From Schizophyllum amplum (lineage: Eukaryota; Basidiomycota; Agaricomycetes; Agaricales; Schizophyllaceae), in NCBI GenBank assembly GCA_007026445.1, contig VDMD01000179.1, positions 1 through 39,948 on the forward strand: a stretch of DNA of 39,948 nt. Direction: 5' to 3'. The notes beneath the pieces were generated by a model, which saw only the letters and a list, made by a program, of their open reading frames with translations, was not told the DNA's origin and ran no database searches. Positions 15,107 to 28,488 of this stretch are shown in pieces (position 1 is the first letter of the stretch; each line of letters opens with the position of its first letter). Position numbers and translations under genes: made by a program.

Positions 15107-16596
15107 ATGTCGGACCTCACCCATGTCCTCGACGCAGAAATATATGTGCTCTCCTGCTGCCATGCAGACGACGGCGCTGATCTCGTCGCTGTTGGCGGCG
15201 AGCACTCCGTCCACATATTCCAGATTGTATGCAATTTCCTATATCTCAAACGCCACACAGACCTCACATCGCGCAGACGGAGACAGCCATCGTCCCCCTC
15301 GCAGTCTTTCACCTAGGTACAAGAGTGACCGCGCTAGGCTGGTCAGCAGGCTCCGTCTCGCCCTCTGTCTCCGATGAATGGCGCATAGAGTGAGTGAGTC
15401 TCGCCTCTCCCCCCGCCGCTCCCCCGGCCCCCGTCCTCACGCGCGCGCGTCTAGCCTGGTCGCGGGTTCCGCCGACTTTGGGCTCTTCCACCTGTCTAAA
15501 CTAGCAGGACGGGACGAGTGCGTCTACAACTTCGGCGCAGGTACGCACATCCCCACCTTCGCGCTTCTCGCTCACCGCCGCCACAGGCTCGACCGGCCAC
15601 AACGGTGGCGTCAACTCTATCGCCTTCGTGGGGGGCTACTTGTCGGACAGCACCCGTTATGTTGCCACTTGCGGCGGTAAGCATTCCCCTGCGGATTCTT
15701 CTCCGCGTCTGCCTGACCACGGCCCGCACAGGCGACAAGACTGTTCTCGTCTGGGATCTGTACCCCGAACGTGTCGACGACGGCCACGCGTCCAGCCAGA
15801 TGCCGGAAGCCAGCATGCCGCCCGAGGACCGCACCGCGCCTACCGCGTACGAAATCTCGTACGCGCATCCGCTGACCACCGTCTGCTCCCACCCCAACAC
15901 CAGCAAGGAGCTGCTCGTGGCCGACACGCATGGCACTATATTCATGGTAGACTGGCGCTCGGATGGCCCGGACGAGCCGCATCCGGACAGGCGCACCGTA
16001 TTCGAGCTGGTCCAGCCGTACGCCATGGGTGATGCCCTCATCGGAAACGGGGACACGACCTGGACAAGCGTCGCCTGGCGCAGGGACACCACAGACATGT
16101 CGGTGATAGCCTGTCCACGCGCTCTCTACAGCCACTCATCCACCTCTAGCATCGGCTCCGTTACCGGTAACAAGTACCACATATGGGACTTGACCAAACT
16201 GCACGGCGGCAAGCCGCTCGTCACGGGCCCCACCTTCTCTCAGGGTGGTCGATTCCGGTACGCGCGGGCACAACATACGATTCAATCTGCTATCCGCTAA
16301 TGAATCCTCCCCCCCCCCTCACGTCCACGGCCGCCTCTCCGCCTATTGCTCCCATTAGGTGGTGCAACACCCATCCGGAGTTCTTCGCCATATCGTCCTC
16401 CTCACCCACCACCGGCGCGATCCTCCACGTCCACAACTTGGGTTACCTCACCCAGCAGCCCACTCAGCTGGCCATTGCCGCAAAACCTCATTACGTGCGC
16501 GACTTTGACTTCCTCGCCACCCGCGGGATCCCACGCATAGCAGCTGCCGTCGGGCGCTCTCTTGTCATCATGCCCATCGGCTCGACTGAGAAGTAG
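15107..16596 (+). CDS. NUP37: Nucleoporin Nup37-like WD40 protein
   Basis: Nup37 is a beta-propeller subunit of the Y (Nup107-160) complex of the nuclear pore scaffold. The start is ATG 15107 (MSDLTHVLDAEIYVLSCCHA). Introns fall at about 15227-15276, 15387-15453 and 15541-15590, with two more downstream, and all join in frame. WD-like blades include HSVHIFQI, GTRVTALGWSAGS, ELVAGSADFGLFHLSK, GHNGGVNSIAFVGGYLSD, GDKTVLVWDLYPE, LLVADTHGTIFMVDWRSDG, GNKYHIWDLTKLHGGKP and RWCNTHPEFFAISSSSP. This block order follows animal and fission-yeast Nup37 from end to end, including the C-terminal LHVHNLGY. I see no frame slip. Other WD40 proteins are possible, but the collinearity favours Nup37. Confidence 0.8.
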
Positions 16597-16876
16597 GAAG
16601 GGCAAAAATGCAAGCGGGTCGCATCGGCTCGAATATACACATAGTAGCATACATAGCCAACTAAACGTGTTCGTGCTAGGAATTACAAGTCCAGACTTGC
16701 GGTGCTAGAGCGAGTACCATAAATTAGACTACAACAGCGAAAAGACATTAGGGTAAGAGTGACGCGTAACGGGGTACAAGAGATACGAAAGCGAACAGGT
16801 GCGATGGAACGTTCTACTAAGAGTACACTTCAATAGCAAGACAACAGGAATTAGACATGAACATGACTGGAAAGCG

Positions 16877-19800
16877 CTAGCGTCCGTACGAAACGGAGGG
16901 AATGTGGTACGCCGCTGGGTGGGTCATCAGCGCGTGCTGCTGCAAGTGCTGGTGCGGATGGCCCTGACGATGAGCATGCGCCTGCGGGTGCTGAGAATAC
17001 GCAGCTGCAGGCATAGATGGCGCCATCGCAAGCGACTGAGGCTGCGACTGGGGGTGGTGATGATGTGGCTGGTGTTGCTGCTGCTGCTGGTGCTGCTGCT
17101 GCGGCGGCGGCGGCGGCGGTTGCTGAGGTCGCTGAGGCTCCATGAACGGTACCACATCGACGAAGCCCGTGTCCCCAAACCCGATGTCCATAAACATCTG
17201 CCTCCAGTATTGTCTGATTTATACAACTAGTCAGCACAGCACCCCGAGAGAGGAAAGGAGCCTGCGCCGCACCGATCCATCTCCGACGCGTGTTGAGGAT
17301 ATGTGGCGAAGGGGGACAGGGCGTACCGAGAAGGATCTTCCATCGGTGTCGCGACGCCGGCCCTCACGTCGCCCATGTACTGCGCGTCCTGTAACGTCGG
17401 TACGACCGACGTTGGGTAGCGATTGTGCATCTCTGGCGACGCGGGCGGCTGCGGCGCTGCCATCGATGCGGAGTACATAGGGTGACCGTTGACCGGCGGC
17501 GGTAGGTTTGCAGGCGGCGCTATAGATGTATATCCTGATCAGATATCGATAGCGCAGCTAACATAAAGTGCTCGCTACCTTGTACGCGGGGGTCTACTGG
17601 CGGGGTGCTGTCATAGCGCTCCCTCTCGGTTTGACGAGCCCTGACCATGTCCGCCTGCAAGAGGCTTCGCAAAAACCGCGCATGATACTCGGTTCCTGTC
17701 GAGACGGACGACACTGCAGCATCGGCAAAGGCGTCCGCTGTCCTGGAAATGAGATTATGAATCTCCTGAGCAGTTCCGCCCAACAGCTGTGTCATGGTGT
17801 TCGGATTCCGGAGAAGCTAGCACCGTTCGTTAGCATGAACCCATGATGGCCGGCAAATTGACCATACCTTCAGCAGAAATACGGCAGCGTATGCAGTCAT
17901 GACGGTGATGGAGTCCTGGCCATAACGCTAAATCAAACGTTAAATCGATGAAAGTTTACGACACAGATAGATGGCCTTACAAGCATGTTGGTGGACGCGA
18001 AGTCCTGCGAGATGATCTTGAGCGAATCAAGCCCGCTTGTGCAGCAAGCCGACAGGGTTTGCAAGCTTGGAGCGGTATGACTCCCCTGCAAGATAGCGGT
18101 CAGTAGGCGTCTGTAGAACAAGCAAATCACGAATTACAGGCATCATCGACTCCTGCAACCCGAAAGAATTGAGGAAAAGCCGGACGTAGAGCCGGAAGAA
18201 GTTGACGAAAGAAAAATGAAACGGGTCTCCGTTCGCTGAGGGGAAAAAGAAAATCAGAGGGTTGAATGACAAGGTGGACAATGGACCCACCGCGCCGTAG
18301 CTCGTACTGCCAGTGTTCGGACCACTGCGTCAACTTGCCGTTGCAGTTCTTCAACACCATCTCGTAGTTGACGTCCGTATGAGCACCATGAGAGCCTCCC
18401 CCCTTGTTGTTGTACAACATCTCCGTCGTCTCAGACTGGGCCCGTCAGTCGTTTGAGTCAATAGAAAATGGCCACAACGCACCGCCAGACGCCTGAGTTG
18501 GACAAACGCCGATACGATCACGTCGGATGGGCGTAGAGGGCCGACAGCCTCGTCATGCCAAGTCGCCGAGTTGCGAATAAACTCATCGTCGGGTAACATA
18601 TAGTGCCTGCCTGTCTGTGTGCTCAGGCTCCTGTCATGCACGAAGAGCACGAGGTAGGTGCGCTCCCGGTTACGGCGCTCCAGCAGCTGGAAGTCCGCCT
18701 CATGCGGTGGCCGATGACGAATGTACCGGTTGAGTCCGAGCTCGACGGCCATACGGCATGCCTATGTAACATCGGCGGAAGAGGGCATCAGATTTTGGCA
18801 ATATTGCGGTGACGCCAAAAGTACTCACGTAGCCGATGTAGGTCCAGGTGCGCTGATAGAAGGCAACAGTGAGCGGGGCTCCTATGTGGAATGAATGAGC
18901 TGCCGCGTACCGTGTCATCTGGCTCCCTCCAGTACGTGAGGCAGGCGAAGGCTTGGATTACCTCGACGCGCTTCCAGCCGTTCGCAAAGGCCTTGACGGC
19001 AAACTCTTGCGCCAGCTTTTGCACATCCTTGTACTTGTCGGGTTTGAAGAATTTGCAACCGGCCATCAACATCGTCGTGAACAAGAAGGGACACCGACTC
19101 CGGACATAGCTGACAGTATGCAATGCCGGGTCAAAGAGGTTGATGAAGGGGTTCAGACGAAGATAGAACATCTCGAAGACGACATGAGCTTGCTTTTCGT
19201 CGAGAATTCCGGCTGCCACAGGATCTTGAAGCGTGTCGGCCAAAGGAGGGAGACGCGGAGGAGGACTGAACGCGTCTGGACGTGACGTAGGAGATCCCGC
19301 TGCGCTCGGGGCGCCCTGGTCCGGATTGAGTATAGTGCTGAAGAACGACCGCTTGTTCTCCACGCTGATGAGGTTCCGGGGGAAGATGTTCTGGTTGGAA
19401 CCTTCCGGGTCGTCCTCATCGAGGGCGCGGCTACTCGAGGCGAAAGAGGGATCGAGCGGAGGAAGCTGATTACCAGGGAAATGGGTACCGAAAGACGGAT
19501 CGTCTTGGTGCGGACTGCGCCTTTCAGCCGACGCAGAGAGGCCCTCCTGGCTGTGAGCTTTCTTGGCGCTATTGAGACCCTTCTCGAGACGACGGAGCAT
19601 TTTGGACGCTTCCGACAGCCTTGACAAGTCAGAGCGGTGCGATAAGAGGAAATGAAGGACTACGCACTTGCTGCCAGGCTTGCGACCGCGGCGGTGTTTC
19701 TCGAAAACACATCTACATTGATCGGTTAGCATGCAGGCATCGCAACAAAGCTGTTAGAACGCACTCGACATTCGCTCGTTTGCAGCGCATGCACTTCTCG

Positions 19801-20035
19801 CCCTCCTGTTCGGCGCCAACGCATTTCATCTGGGAGATGGATGTTCATGATGGCTCGATCAAAGCAAGAAGGTGTATGCACCTTTGCATTGCGGCATGTG
19901 TTACACGCGCGGGCACCACGGACGACGGGCATTTTCCTGAGTCGAGACGCTCAGTGCGGTCACATCGATGAGGGGTTGAAAGACATACCCGGCCTTGGAG
20001 TCGACTGGAGCCGGGACAGTAGGAGATGCCTCCAT
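16877..20035 (-). CDS. Zn2Cys6 transcription factor, priB-like, with fungal-specific TF domain
   Basis: The predicted product is a nuclear DNA-binding regulator. The start is ATG 20035 (MEASPTVPAPVDSKAG). Two small exons then build a Zn2Cys6 cluster: ACNTCRNAKMKC, CMRCKRANVEC, then the linker VFEKHRRGRKPGSK. All six cysteines are present across the splice sites. The linker and cluster resemble the Lentinula priB type, known from mushroom primordia. A leucine-rich stretch (SKMLRRLEKGL) could dimerise. The middle holds the fungal-specific transcription factor domain (ACLTYWREPDD, ACRMAVELGLNRYI, RERTYLVLFVHDRSLSTQTG, LPDDEFIRNS). The C-terminus is low-complexity Pro, Gln and His. Introns of about 50 nt break the gene into roughly a dozen exons. 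Target genes cannot be inferred. Its 5' side faces a 3.5 kb intergenic region, consistent with complex regulation. Confidence 0.87.
17053..17122. repeat. Trinucleotide tract coding poly-Pro/Gln/His in the priB-like gene
   Basis: This run of GGT, GCT/GCTG and GGC triplets reads on the minus strand as a proline run followed by glutamine and histidine blocks (PPPPPPQQQHQQQQQHQP). Such tracts change length by slippage and often lie in transcription-factor activation regions. Confidence 0.8.
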
Positions 20036-22683
20036 CTGTGGACAATGGAATATTTGCAACTGCCGGGTTTCCAAAGTTCGGGGAGGACGGTGATCAAAAG
20101 CACGGAGACTCGAGAATGACCGGATCTGTGACGACGATATGTGCGTTGGCGTCGGTGCGGGCAGCGAGGGCGACTGGCAAAGAAGACGAGCGCGGCGACG
20201 GCGGCGACGTCGAGCGCTGGCAGAGGGGAGGCGAAGAAGATGGAAGTGGAAGGCAAGCAGCAACGGACGCGCGCTCCGGCAAATAACCAAGAATTGTTTG
20301 GCGCGTCACATCGGGGTTTCATTTGATTCGCCGGACGTAGCCGGACTCCGGCCATGTTCCTTTCTTTCCATTCACTCCGTTTTTGTTCGCCTTGAATTCC
20401 CTCACATTCCAGCTATACCCCAGCCTATGGATAGATAACGGCATTTTCCCCAGCTAGGCAAACACGGCACCTACACCTTCATCTCTCCAGCAGCCCTGCT
20501 ATCGCCTCATCACCCTGATTTTTGCCTGGACCTGGCCGTCCGATTACCATCCGACGTTTTCATTTTACGATTGTATTCTTCGGTACACTACCGTGAGAGC
20601 AGCCTGCTCGCGCTTGTTGAGACAGTTGCGCAGTGGACTCCTGGGCACGCGCAGGGGGCATGGTGCGCTGATGAACTGGTGCGTCTGGGCAGGCATGCTG
20701 GGCTGCCCTCCAGATGAAGTTCAACTTGAACGGGACTTCTCCGGCGATCAACCCGCTCGACGCTCAAAAACACCGGACTTCCTGGGAATTTTGCCAATGA
20801 TCCCGAGTGCCTGGCGCGGACCTGACTCGGACCGGACGCCGACTATTGTTCGTTTTCATCTGCGTATGCGCGCCGTAGCGTACGAGAGCTCTCCCACCCT
20901 CTGGTCCGTCGTCTGATGATTGTCTACGAGGATCTGTTGGCGACTGTTTTGGCCCACGTCTTGGTTGATCGTCGAAGTTGCGTCGAAGACTCCACGGTTC
21001 GCCTCAAGTTTGCCTCGCGTTTCCACCTTGTTCGGATTCTCACTGCTCAGATTTCTGCCGCGCGTCGCCCTTACATACGCTTCAACAGCACCTATTCTTC
21101 TCCTCTTGCGATCAGACAATGCGATAGACCTTCCATTGAAGAGCATCATGCAAGGAGGTGATGGCAAAGGTGGCCTATCCCCTGTGGTCCTGTTTTCCGT
21201 GGTATAACCTCTTATAACACTTTTGTGGCTTGCAAGTGGCTTGGCGTACAGACCCCTCGAGACCGCGGGTGATCATCGCAGTCGAACCTTCGCGTAGTTC
21301 AGGTTCTTCCACGCCGTTGTCGTATCCAAGTCGTATCTGCAATCATGCCGTTCGTTCATGTCAACCCTGATTCACAAGGCGATGGATGAGGCTCCCGTTG
21401 AATCCGCTACACCCAGCGGAGCCTTGAAGAAGGCGATCGCATGACGATGGACAGACCAGCCAGGGAAGCGGCATCGAGTTTCGAAGCCGCAGCTTGTATG
21501 CAGATGCACAACCGAGAGTTCATGATTGAATATTGAATGCTGAGGTCGTTTGACGTAGGAAGAGATAGGACGAAGAACAGCGGGGTAAGCGGGTAAGTAG
21601 CAGCGCGGAGTCGAAGGTTTGTGACGGCCGACACTGTATAAGACACCGCTCACGGCAAACTCGCGACTCGATAGCCGGCGGAGACTGTACGGCGATGTTC
21701 GCTGTCCATGTAGAGGGGGTTTGACGTCCAGAAGAGCATCGGGCGAAGACGTGTGCGATGAGAGGGCCGGGTTCTTCAGATGACAGCCAACAAGACTCTC
21801 CAAGTTTTTGTGCAGTGATTGGATGCAGCCAAGGGGGTACGTACGAGATTTCTAACGTCCGCACCTTCAACAGCACCTCGGGCACGCGCTCGGTCAACTG
21901 ACGAGCGTGCTAGTGCGGCCATGTGTGAAAAAGGAGAAGAAGCAGATGTCTGAGTAGCGTGTACGTTCAAGGACGGCTCAAGGCCGACGAGGATGGGAGA
22001 GCAGTGGGAGACTGGCGCGCATGGCGTGCTCATGTCGCGTGCGGGTGGACGCCATGCAGATTGGAGCATGCAAAGAATGTGGTTAGTGCTTTGAACTTCT
22101 TTCCGCAGCTTCTAGCACTAAGCAAGCGGCATCGAGAGTACGCACATACTGCAGTCATTGCCAGTTGCATTGTGTTCAGACTCCGTCGTCTTTAGTACAG
22201 TAGTAACGGCGAGCGGTGCGTTACAAAAAGCTGAGGTACGCCGTATTCCATGTGTAGAAGTGCAGCAAGTGGATAATCCATGTAGGAACCTGGAAGGCTT
22301 TGGAATTTCCTTAGAGACTGAAGCAGAGTGGCTACACGGCTGACCGGCTCTTTCAACGCTGCGCTGCAAATCGGCCCTCGCACGCCAAGTTGCAAAATTT
22401 GCAGCGCTGTCCCGGACACGGCGGTGGTGCGAATGCTTGCAAACCCTGTGCTTGCAGAAACCGATGCGAGCGATTCTGAGAACGCGTCCAAATGTATGAC
22501 ATCATATCCGAAACTCCGCCGTCCAGACCCCGGCGTCGCCTTGCGTCGCCGCCACCCGCTGCACCCAGGCTGCACCCTCCCCGGCTTTCTGGGCTCTTCG
22601 TTCTGCTCAATGCTCCAGCTTGGATACAGTGAATGGCAATATATTGGGGGCTATCTAGCTACTATGTACTGGTACAGCTGCAG

Positions 22684-22857
22684 CTACGTAGCACGAAGAT
22701 ATGTACAGTGGGAGTTCCGCGGGAGCGGCGATCGGACGACGTCGGAGAGAAACGCCAGCGCGGCGTTCAGGCGGTCGTCAAGGACGTCCTGCAGACAGCG
22801 CGCCATTGGCGCCATCGAGGATGTTGTGCTCCCGCTCTTGTCTGCTGCCGACGACAT
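22684..22857 (-). CDS. Weak candidate small gene, unknown function
   Basis: This is a 57-codon ORF from ATG 22857 (A at -3) to TAG 22684, with a plausible amphipathic helix (CLQDVLDDRLNAALAFLSDV). The same frame can be extended upstream by two introns with good signals. One is an intron of about 66 nt beginning GTAAGTAAGT and ending CAGCAG. The other begins GTGAGC and ends GTAGCAG. Splicing them gives a continuous reading GTLRPAVAFAFARHRRAS, then ALVCPQSLWLHDKSGS, then the ORF. I recognise no family, and the true start and end are unknown. Chance open frames are common in this composition, so this is only a lead. Confidence 0.25.
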   Translation of the reverse strand: MSSAADKSGSTTSSMAPMARCLQDVLDDRLNAALAFLSDVVRSPLPRNSHCTYLRAT

Positions 22858-23450
22858 GATTAAGCCACAAAGCGAGTGATAGAGACCAGAGGTACTTACT
22901 TACCATGCAGCCACAAAGACTGTGGACAGACTAGTGCACTTGCGCGGCGGTGTCGGGCTGCTACGACGAGTGAGCATGCGTGAAGCCAGAGCAGGCACCA
23001 GACAGCTCACCAAAGGCGAAAGCCACAGCGGGGCGCAAGGTGCCGACGAGGAGACACTGTGCGCGCGCCCGCCTGCACTGTCAGTGACGGTCAAGACGAA
23101 GAAAAAAACTGAAGTCAGCAAATCGCGTGAGGCGCGATTTTCTTCGCAGGTCACATGAGGGCGTCCGAAGATCAGAATGACGTCGAAGACGGCCGAGACC
23201 AGCCCACTCTGGTCTCCGACTTTCAGAATTCATCATCTCGCCAGCGGGCTCTCGCAAGCGTTTCTGCGAATCCTGATTCGCAGCAATCTTTGCGCGCGCT
23301 CTCAGAAATTTCTAGCAGGCCATCGCCCCGCCCTTTCAAACCCAACAGCGGCAGGATAATTTGCGAAGTCCGTCTAGCTGTGTAGGACAGCAGAGGACGT
23401 GTGGACAAAGCAAAGACGTGAACTTGAACTTGCGGCATGGGCCGGTTTCC

Positions 23451-23456
23451 CACGTG
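23451..23456. promoter_or_regulatory. CACGTG E-box upstream of CDC5
   Basis: A perfect CACGTG lies 69 nt before the CDC5 ATG, almost the same spacing as the one before YJU2 (67 nt). Function is inferred from position only. Confidence 0.35.
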
Positions 23457-23525
23457 GCGCTTTGCGTCTATTTGTCAATACCTTCAGCTGACTTCACCAA
23501 CAACTTGTCCCCGACGCCGACGACG

Positions 23526-26275
<2,750 letters not shown>

Positions 26276-26505
26276 GTACCACGATGGTGTTTCGTGAAGT
26301 AAGTAGTATACATATAGGACATGCGGCTATCTGTAGACTGTAGTACAGTCGTATACAAACCTGCCTCAAGCGCGTGTAACTCCTCAAATAGCATGAGAGT
26401 GAATGCCTCGAGGCAGGGGCCAGGCAAGATCAAAGACCCATTGAGCTCCTTTTGTTTTCCACCTTGATAACGAACCCCATTGACACGAACCCTGCACGAC
26501 TCTAG

Positions 26506-27467
26506 ATGCCATACATCTCTACAACGACACGCGCGAGCGCACCTTCAGACAGACTAATAGCGGCGGAGATCGTGACGACGACGATCTTTCCGAGTCAGAC
26601 GGCGTCCGCGGCGGCGTCGAGCCGCAACCACCACACGCAAGATGTACCCATCGGCGCCATAATTGGGGGCGTGTGCGCTGGGGCGGCGTTCGCGCTCCTC
26701 GTCACCGCCGCCTGGGTCCTGTGGGGGCGCTCCATCAAGCGCAAGCAGCGCAAAGAGCGGAAGCAGGCGGTACGTCCCCCCCCCTTTCCCCGCGAGTGTG
26801 GTACGAGGGTATACTCATACTTTAAGCGCCACAGGCCATGGAGAAGCAGCTCCTGGACAACACCAGGCACAACGCTGGCCGCTTTTCCGCCCCTGCAGCG
26901 GGCTCGTACCGCCCGCTCTTTGGCCTCCCAGAGACGCGGAAGATCAAGTTCGCGCCGGTGTCGACGGAGAAGGCGCATTCCCCGACTGTGGCCGTCCGTC
27001 CCCCCACGCCCCCTCCCAAGCCAGCAGCACCCCTCTGTGGCGACGATGCTCAGGACACGCCACGGTCCTCCGAGGACGCGCCACCGTACGAAGCCCACGA
27101 TTCGCACGGTCACGACTCGAACGAGACTGGCGCGTTACTGCCTCCGCGCCCTCCTCGTACTCCCCGAACTAGCACGCCGCCCCCGCTGCGCAACACGAAG
27201 GCCTCACGCGATCTCGCGGCCGACGCCAAAGAGGTGCCGCGTCAAAGCCTGCGTAGCAAAGCGTCCGCCGCGAGCTCAGCCTCCATGTACTCGACCGCGA
27301 GCGGGGAAACCCACCGGACCTCGCGCCTCTTCTCGCTGCCGGCTTGGGACCATGCTATATTGCACCCACGCTGGTCGGGGTCCTCATTCGCGGCCAACAT
27401 GTTGCCAAAGCGGGACCAGGCGCCAGACGGTGCAGCAGACAATGACAACATAGGCATTGCGCGGTGA
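26506..27467 (+). CDS. Single-pass membrane protein of unknown function
   Basis: There are two exons, 26506-26769 and 26835-27467 (donor GTACGT, acceptor CACAG), joining in frame at KQA|AMEKQL. The N-terminal 50 residues are Ser/Thr/Ala-rich (TTTIFPSQTASAAASS) without an evident cleavable signal. One transmembrane helix follows (GAIIGGVCAGAAFALLVTAA) and then a strongly basic stop-transfer patch (KRKQRKERKQ). The cytoplasmic part of about 215 residues is disordered and rich in Pro, Ser and Thr (PPTPPPKPAAP, PPRPPRTPRTSTPPP). A short Ser/Thr-rich outside, one helix and a long disordered inside recall fungal surface-sensor proteins, but I see no conserved domain. It converges on MIC19, 188 bp between stops. 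Confidence 0.7.
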
Positions 27468-27655
27468 AATGTGTGACGAACACTGGACGATACTGACGAA
27501 CCGGACTCTTCTACCTTATTGCCTTATTGACGCCTTATTGACCTGATTGGACGAATGCTGTTTATTGACTTGTCCGCTTGCTTGTTATCCGTCACCAGAC
27601 ACTTATTTGGACGATGCATCTAGTCACGACTAGGACTACTGTAGCACTGTCGACT

Positions 27656-28334
27656 CTAGTATTGTAGACTCTTGAAGAAGTCCTGCATGATCGTCGGTTG
27701 ACGTTGGGCATGTAGTACAATACGCAAGACTCACCCGCTCTGCTTGTGATACCGCGGTCTTGAAGCGCTCAACTTCGCGCCAGCAGTCTAGCGGCGTTGT
27801 AGGGTTTTTCCTGCACTCCCAGTCAGCCAACATTATCCCGAGAACAAGCAATATCACGCACTGGTAACACGCAAGCACCCCGTCCGCGCCCGCCTTCACT
27901 GCCGGCATGTCCTTCAAGCCGCGGCGCTCCTTGAAGCGGTCCACCTTGGTGCGGATCTCGTCCAGGTCGCCCATGAGCGCGGCGCTGCTCTTCACGCCGC
28001 CGGCATCGTCCGCGGCGCCAGCCATGCCGCGCTCGCGGTCGAGATTCTCCTTCTCGAGCGCGCGGGCGATCTCGGCCTGCACGTTCTCCTCCTCCACACG
28101 CAAGCGGCCGAGCTCGGTGTGTATGCGGCTGCGGATGTGCTCGTCTATAGTCGCCTGGCGCTCGGGAGTGGGCTCGGTGGACGCGGAGCGATCCGCGAGG
28201 GAGTTGACGACATCGCCGGAGAACTAAAGAGGTCAGCGACGACATACGGAGAGTGACTAGCAGCACACCTGTATTGGCGTCTCGTTCCGGAATATTTTCT
28301 CGGACGGCTCAGACCTGGATTGGCCGGCACCCAT
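27656..28334 (-). CDS. MIC19: MICOS complex subunit Mic19
   Basis: Mic19 is a peripheral inner-membrane protein of the MICOS complex at cristae junctions. The start at 28334 gives MGAGQSRSE, with glycine at position 2 and serine at position 6, which fits N-myristoylation as known for animal CHCHD3. The middle is a charged coiled coil (RLRVEEENVQAEIARALEKE). The C-terminal CHCH part appears only after splicing: the exon ending VLACYQ joins KNPTTPLDCWREVERFKTAV, giving a CX10C pair as in yeast Mic19. The acceptor must be the downstream GTGCAG. The last exon codes DFFKSLQY and stops at 27656. Length is about 175 residues, normal for the family. A CACGTG element lies 40 nt before the start. Confidence 0.85.
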
Positions 28335-28374
28335 CGCGGTGGCGAGTGTAGGAGGGGAAGGGAAGTGATGACAT

Positions 28375-28380
28375 CACGTG
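28375..28380. promoter_or_regulatory. CACGTG E-box upstream of MIC19
   Basis: CACGTG lies 40 nt before the MIC19 start, within the larger context TGACATCACGTGA, which also resembles a CRE half-site followed by an E-box. The interval to the DHX35 stop is only 154 bp, so this is the proximal promoter. The binding factor is unknown. Confidence 0.35.
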
Positions 28381-28488
28381 AATTCGATCATTCGCTATGG
28401 GTCCCGCATGCGTCAAGGTGAAGTTCAACCTGTATTCAAAATTTCAAAGGCTGGTCTTTTTATTGAGTAGAATTGACATAAGCTACTT

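Larger units (their letters stand above)
20036..23525. other. Long intergenic region between divergent priB-like and CDC5 genes
   Basis: This is the largest stretch without a confident gene. Open frames exist on both strands, but none shows a recognisable domain, a consistent intron chain or convincing composition. The first few hundred bases probably hold the 5' UTR and promoter of the priB-like gene, and the last 150 bases the CDC5 promoter. Short ATG-led peptides occur at 20714 (28 codons) and 21345 (14 codons) without support. The best gene-like signal is on the minus strand between about 22684 and 23110 and is listed separately. I found no transposon ends, long repeats or tRNA. Confidence 0.6.
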
